DNA from: Baylisascaris procyonis
Lineage: Eukaryota; Nematoda; Chromadorea; Rhabditida; Ascarididae
Assembly (NCBI GenBank): GCA_037389465.1
Contig: JAZARR010000201.1
Span: 1,550,001-1,614,000, forward strand
Length of the DNA: 64,000 nucleotides
Reading direction: 5' to 3'
The position numbers were made by a program, and so were the translations under genes. The notes beneath the pieces are model-generated. The model was not told where the DNA came from. It made no database searches and worked only from the letters and a program-made list of their open reading frames with translations. Position 1 is the stretch's first letter. Each line of letters starts with the position of its first letter. Of the stretch, positions 24,142 to 38,100 are shown piece after piece.

Positions 24142-27100
24142 TATTTGTTTATTTATTTATCTATTTATTTTTTTTCATTTCCTTACTTATATTTATATTT
24201 ATATATTTATAAATATAAAGCAAAGAATTTACAACTGAAGAATATAGGAATAGAGTGGATAATTTCTCTTCAAAGAACAAATATTACCTTTAATGGATAC
24301 AACATTGCCTGCATAGTTGGAATAATTTCAGTGAGTGTACGTTTCCAAAGTGCAACAAGTAATGCAACATTCTCTTCATTGAGTGCTCTGTCAAGTTCAT
24401 CAGTTGCACATTCAAAAACTTTGCAAGCATTATTTTCCATCGCTGCTGCTATAGCAATCTGAAATTTACAATTAAATTAAATTATCATTAAAGTTTAACA
24501 CCTAATCACCGGCTTATCACATTGAATATCATCAATTGATAAAATTCTCATTTATTAATTAATGCAAAACTCAGAACTAACTTTAATGCTAATATTTGTT
24601 GAATTAATGTTTTATGCATTTAACACAATACGTTCTATTTAATTGAAGCTATATAATGATTTAAATTCGTTCATAGAAAGAAACTATAAAGTTTCGAGCA
24701 TTTATCTATCAGCAGTGAAAATTCATTTACAAGAGTTATGTAGAAAAGGCGAATTTTAAAAATTTGCTGATAAATATATGATGGAATAGAATATGAGCAG
24801 TAACACTGTTGTTTCGCAGACGCATGATCGATAGATATATTGGTACAATAGTTTTTGGATATGACCATGTGACCAATGGTCATATCCAAAAACTATTGTA
24901 CCAATATATCTATGATGGAATAATTATATTAAAAATATATATGATGGCTGAGTTATGTTTTATGTCTATAACCAGTAAAGATGCTTAGTTAGGTGTTATT
25001 TAAAAAAAAAAACTTTATAATATAAAGCGGCATTTATATTCGTTATCAAATGATCAAATGTCAACATATAATTGCTTTCATGAAGGCTATTTGAACGTTT
25101 ATGTTCTAAAACCTACCAGCCAGCTGGCACTTTAGATTAAAAAAACAATACGTTTTATTGTGTTGATGTTTGACTTTTGTGATTGACCAGTAAAACTCAT
25201 TTAATGGCATTTCCTTTTTTCGAAAAAAAAAGAGAGTTTTTTGAGCAATAATCAAGTGATTTTTGTGCTAATAGTCAAGTTTTTTCTTTTGTAATTTCCA
25301 ATTACGTTATTAAGAGAATAGTTGAGCTCTGATCGTCGAAATAAAATTATCAATGATTTTCCGGTGATAGTAAATTTTCGCTATTCTTATACTTAATAAA
25401 GAAATCCGGAATGAACGGATTAACAAATCCGGAATCAATGAAATAAACAAATTCAGAATGGATAGACAAAACAGCAAATCCGAAATAACGAACGAACAAA
25501 TAAATTTATCGCTATTTGTCTCTTGATAGATTCCATTTCCGCTTAAAATATTAGAGTACGCTTAGTATTTATAAATTACATAACGATGAAGAAAACAAAA
25601 GAAACGCCAATATGGCACTTGTTTGAGCATACATAACTTAAATGTTACCAAGAACAACGATGAAAAATATAGATAAAAAGTTTCATCTTTTTTGGAAAAA
25701 CATCAAATTTCAAAAATATTTTCAAATTCTAAAGCGAAACCTTATGGGGGAAATTTCAAAGCAATAAAGTTTCAAGGTAAAACAAAGATCAAAACGCCAT
25801 AAAATTTTTCGTTATGATGTAATCACTATCCTCCCTCATCGTCCGTCCCCTCTCCAGTCTTCTGTTCCTGTTGGGGACGGGGGAGGGGGGGAAGGGGTGG
25901 TGGAAAAGGAGAATTTTAGCAGGTGGATTTTAAATTTTAGCAACGTAGATGTAAGGAAAATTTTGTGCACTAAACTTCTTTCATTGATCGAAAAAAAAAC
26001 ATTCTTCGTTTCGAAAAAATCATTAAATTTTCAAAAATTCCCTTCATAGCCATACTTCAAAAAGAAAACCAATTAGAGAGACTATTGCCTTCATTACTCA
26101 GGAATGCACTATTGTTCCAGGAATATCCAGGCATCATCATAAAACTTATCTCTTGGATGGGCAAACGATGAAACTAGCCACATCAAAAGATGTTTTAATT
26201 GACGTACTTGAGTCAAAAATTCTTCAATTCTCGTCTTTTGTGAGTTGTCCATTTCGATAATACTCATTGCCACCAGATGTCTTGTTGTCGCATCAACATC
26301 TGCACCTTGTAAAGTGATCACCAATTGTATTTGACAACTGAAATTCATCACTTCTTTAATATTTGCAAACGTCAATTTTATACCCCTTTAAATTGCATGT
26401 TTTTCACAAATTTTATGTGAACGCATATAAACGGCATTAAATATGACGTCATTTTACAAATCGAAAATACTGAAATAATGCGTATTTTATTTCTTAAACT
26501 ATATCTATAATTGAAGTCATTGTAGTTGCGGATCTTTATAGTTGACTGATTGCATTGCGGGGTGTTTTTTTTCCTAGTAGAATAGATCACTGGCAATTGA
26601 TAACAAATGATGAGCTTGACGGCTATTATTGCGGGTAGTTTTTTGCTAGCGTGACAGATGGCTGATAATTGATAACAAATAAATTTAATAGCCAAATCCC
26701 ACAAAAAGTTACGCCTTTATTTGTTTGCCTTTTCAAATTCGATAGCACTAACACATATTTGAGCCCTATCGCCAACATTTCATATGGAATATCATTAAGT
26801 GAACGCTTATTAATCGACAAATCTATTAAGTTCCGCATTTAATGCATTAAATAAACGAGTCAAAAAAAAGTCGACATTTTAATCGTAATCTATAAAACTT
26901 GATAGTTTTATAATAATTCCACAGATTAAAGCGCGAAAACTTTAAGAAACTATGCGCCGTTTTTCAGCTATCGGATATCACATTTGTTATCACGACTTTA
27001 TCACATATCACGAAATATGTAGATTGCGACACGAAAAAAAAAGGTATAAAATTAAGGTTGATCAAGCAACAAAAGATTGCACAAAATTCGCTGGATAATA

Positions 27101-27551
27101 GAAAACATAAAAACAGTGACATGATAGTCTATATGGAATTATCGTCAATAATCGAAAGAAATGGTTTGATCGAAGTCACATCTCTTAAAGATTCTTTTTT
27201 TTTTCCATATAATTTTCCATAACTTAATAATAATATTTCATAATATTTGATCAACAAGGTAGTAGTAGAAAATTTCAATCTTAATGCGGAAAATCCCTCA
27301 AATGGGAAATCTTAAATTTATCGCCAACGATAGTGTTTTTTAAAATTTTTTTCGAATTCATTGAAAAATTATTCTTTTTGTTATAAAATTTTTGATCAAA
27401 AAAAATCCCGACTATTAATGTATTAGATAATAAAAGAAAATTACCGCATAATTCACCTGAGTGGATCAGAAAAATTGCCATTATTTGATTTTAAAAGTGA
27501 AATATCACTGCTTCGTCGACGTTGAAGTGAAAGACGACGAATTTGTTTCAT
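22818..27551 (-). CDS. PRR5: PRR5/Protor (mTORC2 subunit, HbrB-like), 5 exons
   Basis: Minus-strand coding exons: 27551-27457, 26337-26208, 24458-24288, 23982-23746, 22994-22818 (stop). Four acceptors read TTTCAG and one TTTGCAG; donors include CAG|GTGAAT, CAA|GTACGT and AAG|GTAATA. All phases agree (2, 0, 0, 0), giving 269 residues. The family block is residues 108-185: LLVALWKRTLTEIIPTMQAM followed by LYPL corresponds to the human PRR5 segment around DVLPTLQAIFYPV, and IRREILKAFRDRVLLPI to its VRQLALLHFRN region. The N-terminus (MKQIRRLSLQRRRSSDISLL) resembles the basic/Ser start of human PRR5, and the C-terminus is short and charged. PRR5 proteins bind Rictor in TOR complex 2, in the cytoplasm and at membranes. 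The human protein is longer (about 390) because of a C-terminal disordered region missing here. Exon 2 is the least certain; it rests on splice sites and phase. A 5' untranslated exon probably precedes 27562. Confidence 0.83.
24094..24134. repeat. (TA)n microsatellite in PRR5 intron 3
   Basis: About 20 TA units in the intron between 24287 and 23983, next to a TTTA-rich tail. Confidence 0.95.
24831..24913. repeat. Perfect 38-bp inverted repeat with a 7-nt spacer
   Basis: Arm 24831-24868 is the exact reverse complement of 24876-24913; the spacer is GTGACCA. It lies in PRR5 intron 2. A short direct repeat (GATGGAATA) sits just outside each side, at about 24780 and 24914. The absence of any mismatch implies recent origin, selection for pairing, or gene conversion between the arms. 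It could be a hairpin RNA source, a palindrome from template switching, or a foldback mobile element too small to code. Confidence 0.95.
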
Positions 27552-28863
27552 TGGTGAAAAATCTGAAAAAAAAACATTCAAATTTTCATTTCAATTTAAA
27601 AATTTGTAAAAATTTATACGATCGTAAAATTGTTGCATATTTATTCGCTAGCCAATTTCCGATGAATATGGACAACGAGAGAGTTCTTTTCATAATCCCA
27701 ATCACGGCAATAGCAAAATTTTCGATGACATTCATGAATAAAAAGAAAAAAAAATTGAGTTTTCACGCGTGAAAATTCAAGAAATCAGAAAAAGTTCACA
27801 TAAATGAATCGCAATAAACACGTTGTAGCTATATACATATGGCCCAATTTGAAGTCTTTTTTCTATTATTTGTCTTATTTAAAAAAAAAAAGATATAACT
27901 TTTCCTTAAAAGTTGGAAATAATATACTTAGATATTAAGGCTCTTACAGTTGTCATTGTTTTATTACAGTGTTTATTCGGCTGTATTGAATTCAATATCG
28001 AAAACTCCTTCGACTTGCTTATTCCACCAGTCATAACAACTTCAAACTGTGCGCCGTTAAAGAAGATTTCATCAACAAGTGCAAAGACCTACTTAAAAAT
28101 TATAGGGATAAAGGTCTTAGTATTTTCATTATGAAAAAGTTTATATACAAGGCATTGATCAATAAACCGGAATTGATATATAAGTTTGTTTACCCAAACA
28201 GACAGAGTATTAGTAATTTGCTTGATACAATTTTTTATGGGCTTTAGTATCTTGTACATGGTGAGATTAAAGACATAGGTACTTCATGGAATAAACGGGT
28301 CTGGTTCATTCTAATAACAAAATACAATTAACATAATAGCTTGATTTTTATGATTACATTAATAGAATCTAGGTTATTAACATTATTTACTTAATAATGC
28401 GGTGCTCCATATCAGAAAAAGTGGTTTTAATTAACTGCAATAGTGCTAACTTCATGAAAAAAATATATTTATTGGTTCGCGAATCACGGTTCTCCTTTAT
28501 AAAGATTCACTAAAATATTGATCTGACAATGGTCTACAGCACTATATAGCGCCAAAATTGATGCATTGCTGGAACCTTCTACTTCTACGACCACCATTAA
28601 CATCAGAATTATTACGTTACGACAGCGCGTTTACACGCGGGATTTTAATTTTACTTTCATAACTTCCTTTTTATTATAGTAGCTTTTCGATAACTACATC
28701 ATAGAATAATCTTGACTTTCTTCATTCTATTCCTCGTTTTTTGCGTTTCCAGGTCCTCTTTTCTATCTCTATCTATCTCCTTATTAAGCTGCCCTTTACA
28801 TTGTTCTGTTTCACTAACATTACAACTTTTTATCATTTAACTAACAGAGTTATGCGTATCGTT

Positions 28864-28927
28864 CTGATGATGGCCCGCGCATAACTCAGGTGCACACGTA
28901 AACGAATAAGGGCCGAAACGTGTACAC
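28864..28927 (+). other. Hammerhead-like core (CTGATGA ... GAAAC), possible retroelement remnant
   Basis: CTGATGA (28864-28870) is followed by GGCCC (28872-28876), which pairs with GGGCC (28910-28914), directly followed by GAAAC and the palindrome GTGTACAC (28920-28927). This order matches the core of hammerhead ribozymes, which occur in the terminal repeats of Penelope-like elements and retrozymes. One extra U between CTGATGA and the helix, and no clear stem I, argue against an active ribozyme. No reverse transcriptase is seen nearby. Confidence 0.35.
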
Positions 28928-30351
28928 CTTTCAAGTCTTTGTTCTCTTCTCAGGATATCTTTTTTACAAATTCGATCGATTTCACTACTTTCTGGTTCAT
29001 TTATTTTATTTCATTTTGCATTTACAGTTTTATATAATCTCATGTTTTTAATTTATGGTGCATTCATGGTTTTAAATAATTAAATAATTTTAAATAATTT
29101 CAAATAACTGTGGAACTTTACGTCGAAACCTTGACTAAAATCACTTAACACTCCAAATCCTTTCCACTGCGCTCTTCGATACCTGTAGAATTAATTGCAG
29201 ATAATGCGATCATAAGGTAGAAATGAAAATGCTAACTTACTCACTGATGACGAGTGTTGAAAGGAAGCTTTTGTGATGAACATAGTCACCGTGATTGCAC
29301 GTTGCGTTGACTGGCGATTCTTATATGCAAAGAGGCGCTTATCAAGCCTTATGCCTCTCTTATCACTGATACATTTAAGCGGCTAAAAATGAATTGTTGT
29401 TGCTCAACGATCATCGAATTTATGCTCGACATTCATTATAAAACACAAAAAAAAGATAGCAATGTACAGAAAAACTGCACAATTTTTATAAACCCCAAAA
29501 AATTAGATTGCACGATTTGCGAAAATTTGGAGATGACGTCATCGGTGTTAGAAACTGAAACTATTTAGGAAAAAAAAAAATGATGCAAAACAAGAGAAGA
29601 TAGAGGTTGATTCACTTTTTAAAAAAAAAATCTCTCTCTCTCTCTCAGTAGAAATTTATATAATAATATTGAGAATTTTTATTTATTAAATTTACTTCAA
29701 GTATGGTTTATTTGTATTGTTACTAATATTCTACTCCTTCAGTAAATATTACTAAAATCAGGCAATGCATTTATCGAAAAATTGACCACTCTATAATTAA
29801 TCTACTAAGTTAAATATAATAACTGCTGTAAATTAAGCATCAATATAAATCAATGTTATTTATTCAAGAATAGTTTCTGCGTTCGTTTAAAAAGTAAAAA
29901 AGCACTTACTCAGAACAGTAATAAATAAATCGAAATTCTATGTTGTACAAATGCTTATAGAATTTAATATTTGATAAGTGAATATTGTTGGAAAAAGAAA
30001 AATTGTTTATAGAACATAAAAAAATTTTTAGAAATTTAAAAAAATTTTTCTTGATTGATCACTTTGTTATTGATCGATAATTTTCCCACTTTTTTTCAAT
30101 GATTTTATTTTTACGATTTAATTCACTATAAGTTTTGAATGAAAAACAACATCGATATTTTCTGAATAAAACCAAAAAAATTGAATTATTCTATTATTTT
30201 CATATGAAAAATCATTTAACACTAATTGTATAATTATTTATTATTAGAGGATTGTATTCATATCTAATATTTTCTATTTATACTGCATTTTTATTTTTAT
30301 TTTCTATTTTATTATTTATCATTATTTTCTATTTATACTATATTATTTATG

Positions 30352-30440
30352 TTTATATTTATATTTATATTTATATTTATATTTATATTTATATTTATAT
30401 TTATATTTATATTTATATTTATTTTATATTTATATTTATA
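30352..30440. repeat. Hexanucleotide repeat (TATATT)n
   Basis: About 15 tandem copies of a TATATT/ATTTAT unit, with diverged copies on both sides. Long open frames through it (Ile/Tyr/Phe) are repeat artefacts. Confidence 0.95.
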
Positions 30441-31984
30441 TTTTTTACTGATTATAAATTCCCTCAATTCGTATATAAATCGATTGAGTTCATCAAATTT
30501 GACAATTCACTCATTTGCATATTCGAAATTAATCAATAGCAAATTCTAATCGATTATAATAATATATGCAAATTTTGATCAACATAAAATTTATGCCGGA
30601 AAATTATATGCAACAATTTTCGGCTTTTATTTATAGAAGATAAGAAAAAGAAGACTGAAAGACGAATAGATTTTATCACTCTTTATTATGAATGTACTTT
30701 GCAAATATATGTTTTTTTTTTTGCAATGGTGGTTATGTCAGCTAATCATGAATTTTGTATTTTTCTATAGCTTATCGCGACGATGCTTTTGTCTTTGATA
30801 ATAGAGACGATTATTTGCAACGAATTATATGTATTCGTAATGAGTGCAATACACGAACACTTTTGAAATAAATAAAAAATTTATAATAATAAAAAATAAT
30901 AAACAAAAAAAAAATAAAATATTGCGTAAAGTTAGAAAAAAACTGTATAATAAATGTCAACGAATAAATGGAATATTTTTTTTTTTTTTTTAAAGAAAGG
31001 CTTGTAATGGCGGTGTTATGGTAAATGACCGTTCAGTAGTGTGGCCATTTATTTCGAGCTCATTGCTTCGACTTTAGTGTTTTTTTTTGTAGTATCAGTG
31101 AATGTCAGGATTGTTTTTGTGACTTTTTTCAACTTACTTATGAAATATCAATAAAACTCGCAACTTCCTCAAAGAAAATTAATTAACATATTTAATATTT
31201 AATTTGCATATTCAAATATCTGAATTGAGGGATGAAAGTAATCGAATAAACAACACTAACAAAGTTTGAAATATTCAACATAAAATTGGGTGGATTCATG
31301 ACTCTAAATTAAAAGGGTAAAACTTCAACACTGCCTTTCCCTCCAGCACCCCACCCCACTGCTTCCCCATCCCGCAAAAAGAGGCAATACCACTCAGGCA
31401 ATTCGAACTCAAGCAATATGCGGATATATGGATATAGGTAAGCATAGCTCTTCAAGAACAATATTTGAACATGAAGGATTTGATGATGGCAACTCGAAGC
31501 TGACAATTTTATGTGATCTAATTGCGTTCACTATTTGTGATCCTAAATTTGAGTTATTAAATAGTGGTATTCATGTAAATAGCAGCACTATCATTGCTTT
31601 AATGCCATTTGTTTTTGAAATTAATTTCTCAATTAACGATTTTATTTTTAATGTTGAAATAATACAAAATATTTGTATTGATAATGAAATTCTTGAAATT
31701 TCATTTATTAAATAAAATAAAATTAACTGAAAAAATAAGATGAGCAATTAACTATACCTATGTAGTGCAATATTACATTGATTTTGAGGTTTAATTTAAG
31801 TCATATAACTAGTACATGATGTAATTTATGACCCACTTATGGCAACGCATTACTTCATCGACCCATTTCCTTTCTCGCCGTTCTCTTACGAACAGGTGAT
31901 ACTATGTAGATGAATCAAAAACATTCCAGTAGATAAAATGTTCGAATGAATTATACGTTTGCTGATACTTCACAACTTACCATA

Positions 31985-32089
31985 TTTTTCTAGTCAACAT
32001 TACCGTATCTTTCTAGTCATTTTTCTAGTCAACATTACCGTATCTTTCTAGTCATTTTTCTAGTCAACATTACCGTATCTTTCTAGACA
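31985..32089. repeat. Tandem repeat, three 35-bp copies
   Basis: The unit contains CTAGTCAACATTACCGTATC. Copies are 31985-32019, 32020-32054 and 32055-32089, identical but for one base near the end of the last. A young minisatellite. Confidence 0.95.
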
Positions 32090-33356
32090 TTCTAAGTTGA
32101 ATGATGGGGAAAAAATATGCATGTTTCTACTACAAATTTTCGAATTTCTATGATGTGTTAGTATTCGCTTGGAGAGCAAGCGGAGTACGGTAGTGATGCG
32201 TACGCAATGTGGAGTATAAGCTCAGCTCCGTTTGCGGTTCGAAGCTAGGGATACTATCGTTCTCTAAAGTAATGCCATGAAATACAATACGCAGAGCCAA
32301 CGTCTAGTAGGCAATTAAATCATGAAAAATAAACACGAAATGCGTATAAATTAATGCAATGTTCATTACTTTTTTTCATCATTTAGCTGTAAAAATTTCT
32401 ATATATTCGTCTACCTATGGGAAAAGGTATGAATATCGGCAAATTGGACGACATCAAAACACTTTGAAGGTGGACTATTATTAAATCCTTATTTTATCAG
32501 CTAATAAAACCTCTATTAACATACCTCTGCCCCATCTCGAATACCCTTTCCCCTTCCCTTCTCCCAAATAGAACTATAGAAATGATATTATCAACAACAT
32601 TTCAATACTTTGTCCTCCTTGCTTTTTAGCAGTACTTACTTAGTAGTATTTCAATACCTCCAATTTGGCATTGAGAGATAATTTGAAATAAAAGTGAAAT
32701 GCAAAATTAAAATGAATCTTCAAACGATTTTTCTATTCGTGGCGAACGAATTACGGTATAAATGAGAAGCGATGCGAATGAGATGTGCGCAATGCGGGCG
32801 TGCACATTGCACGCGTCGGTTGTGTTGGCTTGTAAAGAGGCAAGATAGTGTCTACATTGTTTTTATGGGTCAATAAATGGGAATTGAGCCCGAAGAGGAA
32901 GGAAATTGATGGGAATTTTTCATTGTAAATTTTTTTTTAATTTAATTAAATTTTGTTGTTTTTTTTTAATTTTAATTAAATTTTGTTGCATCTTCGATTC
33001 TTCCTGTATATCCATTCTTCGCAACTATTAGCATGTGCCTGTTTATTTATTTATTTTTTTTTTTTGCTTTTGTGAATTATTTTGATTGTTTTCTATTAAC
33101 TTGCTTGATAAGTTCAACAAATGAGAGGGCATATAAGGTTTTCATTGTAGGTATTATATCGTTATTACATATATACTCTAAATTAGTGAGGCAAATAGAA
33201 TCGCGCTTGGGCATTTGTAATTTCCGCAAGTCGAACTGCTAAACTTTGGGGATCACAGGCCATAAATATAACCGATGTATATCGCTTACATTAGTTGCAG
33301 ATTACCTCAAGAATTGTCAAAACACTCTCCACGTTATTCGTGTGTTCTGTTGTTGC

Positions 33357-33403
33357 GATGCTTATTTATATTGGTGCAGTTGATGCTTATTTATATTGGT
33401 GCA
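33357..33403. repeat. Tandem duplication, 25-bp unit, two copies
   Basis: The segment GATGCTTATTTATATTGG occurs twice, 25 bp apart. It lies inside overlapping open frames that I do not regard as genes. Confidence 0.9.
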
Positions 33404-35066
33404 ATAAGTGGTCAAATGATGCGAGGGGATGTTTGTCTTGTCGAATGCTGGCATTGATCTTCCTTACTTTTTTCACCACTAGACCAATTGTAGATCTAAT
33501 GCAAAATGTTCACCGGTACTTACCCGTAAAGTTGAAATTACTGCTCTCATTCGTTTATTAAATTCATTCATTACCCGTTCTTCATTATTGTTTATTGCCG
33601 GCACATTATAAGTCCTTCTTTCAGTTAGCAATTGTAATCTTTTTTAGACTTTTAAATGATGCAATATCGTAGCGTAGTTTTTACATAAAATTACATTGTT
33701 GCATGAGTTTGTATAAAATTATACGTACCTTTCAATAGGTTCTGTTTATGAGTTGTTGAAATTGAATTTGCTGAGGTTAGTAGATGTGGCCTGAGGTCAT
33801 TTCAAGAAGTTTGATTTACTCTCTACCACTGGAATTATGTGCAATTATGGACGACATAAGATTTATTGATTGAATTTTTGTTTTATGATCAGCGACTTAT
33901 GCGCCTAATCACTATGATCCGCGAAATTATAAAAAGCACATTTTGTGCCAATCTTTATGACGTGTTTCTTCGTTTTTTGATGTTCTTGCAAAAAATTCCA
34001 TGAAGAAACTGAATCAGAATTGGCGTATTACTTCCATTCCTCCCCCCCCCCCCTCCCACCGATAAAGGTGATAAGGGGATTATAATAAAGGAGTGGGTAA
34101 CTCCAGAATTGTACGCCTTGGAGGTAATTACGAGTATCCGTCGAATTTTTTATAATTATTTCGTATAATTAATCAATATTAATAAATATTTTAAAAAAAT
34201 TAATGTTTTAAATGAGTGTATTGTTATATCAAATAAATAAATAATGCAAGTGGTCATTAGATATGTTAATGATCTAATGCTCGAGAATTAAGAAACCCAA
34301 TATGCCACTCTATGCACTCCTCATTTAGCATTCTCTTTCCCATCACTCATATTATTTGAGTGGGACGTTTAGACGAACCAATCAATGACCATCTGTCATT
34401 TTCTGCTAAATTAGTGTGGTATTTCCTATAATTGTGTAGATGTGAACATTGCTCATTTGAGACAGATATATAAATCGTTGTGAAATATTATAAAAGTAAA
34501 AGAATATTGATAGTTATTCATGCTAGACGAAAAAATACTCGAAGAAATAGTGTTAAATAGTATTGAAAAAAAGTTGAAAAATAATGAGATGATAAGATTT
34601 GAATGACGTCATCGGGAATAAGTTTTTGAAAATTTTATGTTGAGAACAAACTTGTGCGCATTGTTTGAGCAATTTTTTGTTTATAATTTTGATCTATTAC
34701 TCCTATCTCCTCTTTTTTTTTTTTTTTTGAATTGAATTTCCATTTGTATTGAGTTAGTTATTTGAATTCATCGCCATTCAATGAGTTCGATTGTTTTGCC
34801 GGTCGAATTTGCATATTTCATATGACGTCATCGAGCAGTAGTTTTATTGTGTTGGGGTAGTTCAAGTGAAATAATAATTATTATTATTTCCGTCAATTGC
34901 TCATGATGACCAACCGGTGATCAGGAAATTTTTTAAAATTCATTTGCACATTTCATTCGAGTTGTTGCATATCTCATCCATTTAGTGCTAAGAAAAAGGT
35001 GAAATAAAACGTGCATCTTGAGCGCCATCTGTTATGATGCTTGATTTTTAGAGGGTAACGCATCCG

Positions 35067-35116
35067 CCCCCACCCCCTCCCCCCCCCCCACCACCACCCC
35101 CCTACCCCTCCTTCCC
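35067..35116. repeat. C-rich tract, G-quadruplex-capable on the minus strand
   Basis: Several runs of 4-9 C separated by one or two other bases, continued by a pyrimidine tract to about 35165. The minus strand satisfies the usual four-G-run quadruplex pattern. Confidence 0.85.
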
Positions 35117-38100
35117 TTCTTCCCTCTCCTTTTTCGGTCTTTCCTCCTCCCTTTCCCCTCTCCGTCAGTTCTTTGATTAATAACTGTTAAATGAGAGTAG
35201 GCCTGATTAATAACACAGAATAAATATATTCGCATATGATTAAATCTAACCTTTACCTTTGGTGTGGTACATGATTTCATGCCGCAAAGATAATCATCTC
35301 GTATTCATAAGGCGTACTCTTTTTTATATTTCTTTAGCGTGGACGTTTGCGCCATTATAATCAAATGCATTTTTCAATTGCATAGATGCAACCATTCGCC
35401 AACACAACTATAACGTTTTTCGTCTTTGAGCGATTTAACGTCTTTTTTTTCCATCTCGGAATTGTGCGCTCATATATTATGCACTCGTTTTTGAAAACGA
35501 CAGCTTGCGTTTAATTTATCGATTTTTTTTTTCGACTATCTTGAGCTTCAACTTGAACTTGAGCTCGAACTTTTATTTTATGCGGCAGCAAGATTTATGC
35601 ATTTTTCTTGCATCTAAAAGTCAATTTACTTGAATTGCTTCTGCCAGCTAGGTGTTTTCGCAGTCGGACTCTTCAAGTAATTAGAATGAAGATCTTTTCT
35701 AAATCTCTCTCTACCTCTCTTTCTATTTTTCTTTGTCTCTCCCTCTCGTCTATGTCTCGCAGCTTGTGGATGGTGTTGCTAATGTTTTTTATAATATTAT
35801 TTAATATTAATTAATGCATGCATTTTTAAAGGAAGTAGTTTTCATTTTTCACGACTTCACCAACAGATATTTGCAGCTCTGCATTAATTAGGAGCATTTA
35901 TATACTGGAATTATTAATGCCATTATCCTTAATTTCATCGGTGGGGGATATTCGAATAGATAAGTTGATATTGTGATTACATTTTTGAGAATCGCAGTAT
36001 ATTCCACCTAGATTGTTCTCCCCCTTCTCAGTCATCCTTCTATTGGTCTTAGCCGATATTCGATAATCGTTTCGAAAATTTTATTAGAGATCTTTGAATT
36101 CCTGAAGAATATATTTTGAATGCTTACCAACTTCAAAGGTACTATTTATTTATTTATTTTTCACGTATAAGATTTATTCATTTTCAGCTAAAATTCACAA
36201 AAAAATATTTTAAAGGCATAGTGAATGATTTGAAAAAGGATTCATCTTAAGAAAAACGTCGATTGAACGTGATTTAGCGTTCGATTGTTATATATGAGAA
36301 TGGCGTTCTCGTTGAACGTTTAAACACTGAACGCTAATTTCATTTCGCACTTGGTGAATGCATCGAAAATGTGTTTGTACTATTTGCAAGTTGTTGTGTT
36401 GCGATGCCGAGAAATTATCAAATTTTTCACCTCTCCCTTCTCTTTTTCTTCCCCTCCCAACCCTTTATCCTACCCCTCCCCACTCCTTCGTTCCCTCTTC
36501 CAAACCCCTATCTCACCTCGAACTGAAGTCCTGATTTTGCTACTGGATTGGTTAGCTGTTTTATTAGCCGATTATTTAGGTTACTCATTGAGAGTAATAT
36601 GCCTGAGAGTAATAGCATACGCTTACAGGAAAGAAACAATGGAAAGCTTCCAGTTATGTCAGCCAGAATAAAAGAACACTAAATTAAATGCAATATGGAA
36701 GTAATCGTCAACAATAGTAATTTAAATGAATTTTAATCACTTCGTATCTCCTCTTTAGAGACTTCTTTTGTAAGAGATCATATGATTATGGGGGTAGGGG
36801 TACAATATAAGTATTACTGTAAATGAATTAGAATAATCGATGCAGCTGAAATTAGATGTAATTGGAAGGATGTTGCCGCACTGAAGATGCCGTCTGTGTG
36901 TCTGTGTGTCTCATCTTGAAGGCAATTGGCAGCAGCACACCATGTGTGGGAGTGAGCGATGCGCATCGAGTGCAACTAGCAACTAGCCTTAACTTCCAAT
37001 CAACGAGCCATCGTTGCTCATTCGATTGTGCCTGCTAACGCTATCTGCTTGGGCAACCATTGCGCACAACTTTTCTTTTTTCATTTATTTCTAGCTCCAT
37101 ATTCAATATTGTGAATGAATTTCTAGATTGCAGTCCCAGGTAACCGATTCAATATTTATATTTTTAGGAAGGTGAATGGGAAAATTACAGGTAAATCGAC
37201 GTCGAGTTCGGTAATCCTCTAATAGCAAGTGAAATATAGGCAATAACTCTCTTAGCCATCTATTTTTGTGTATTATTTTTGAATTCTTTGAACGCTTAAT
37301 TTGCGACTATTTAATTTTTGTTAATTTAATTTTTCGGTAGCAATTTGTTATTTATTGAATTTAATAATTTAATTTTTGAGTTGATCAGGATCATCTGGTT
37401 ATAATCCTCGTTAGGATAGTTTTTGAAATTTCACTCAATATTAAGATCTTCTTCCTCACTTCTTTCTCGAATATCTCTTCCGGAAAAGGATTTCTTTCGT
37501 TGGAACACTTTCCTAAACTATGCGTAAATATGAGAGATCGATTTGGTTTTTTGATTTTCAAAGCGTCAAATATATGAGTCAAATTCATCAATGTTATCCA
37601 AAAACTTTATTTTATTTTATTTTATTTCTTTTCAATGAGGCTTGTTTACAATAATTACTATGCAGTCTATAATAAGTTATTTTAATTGTTTATAGTAAGT
37701 TAATCAGTTAATTAAACATTCGATTTTTAAGTATAAACTCGTATTTTTGGATCCTAGAACTTTTTTTGCACTAAGGCCGGCTCATATGGTGATCTGTCTA
37801 TCAGCTGAAGGCGGCAGAACGGCGAAGGTGTTGGGAAGTTCAAGGGGATTGGCCATATGTTTATGTTGATTAGGTGTTATTCCATCCTTATCTGGGAGGC
37901 CGCTGATATACCACTAATGTAAGTGAGTCTATTTAGTTGCCTTATATATCTTTGCTGTTTTTAGGTTGTTGAAAAAAAGAAGATGAATTTATTGTTATAG
38001 TTTGTTAAATTATTACGTAAGGTTACGTTTAAAAATTTTTTTATATTAAATAAAGTTGAAAAAAAATTTTTTTTAAATTTTGCTTTGATAGATGAGATCT

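Noticed and set aside
32160..32300. Possible tRNA (GGTTCGAAGC resembles a B box)
   Set aside because: The T-stem does not pair and no A box or acceptor stem can be drawn.
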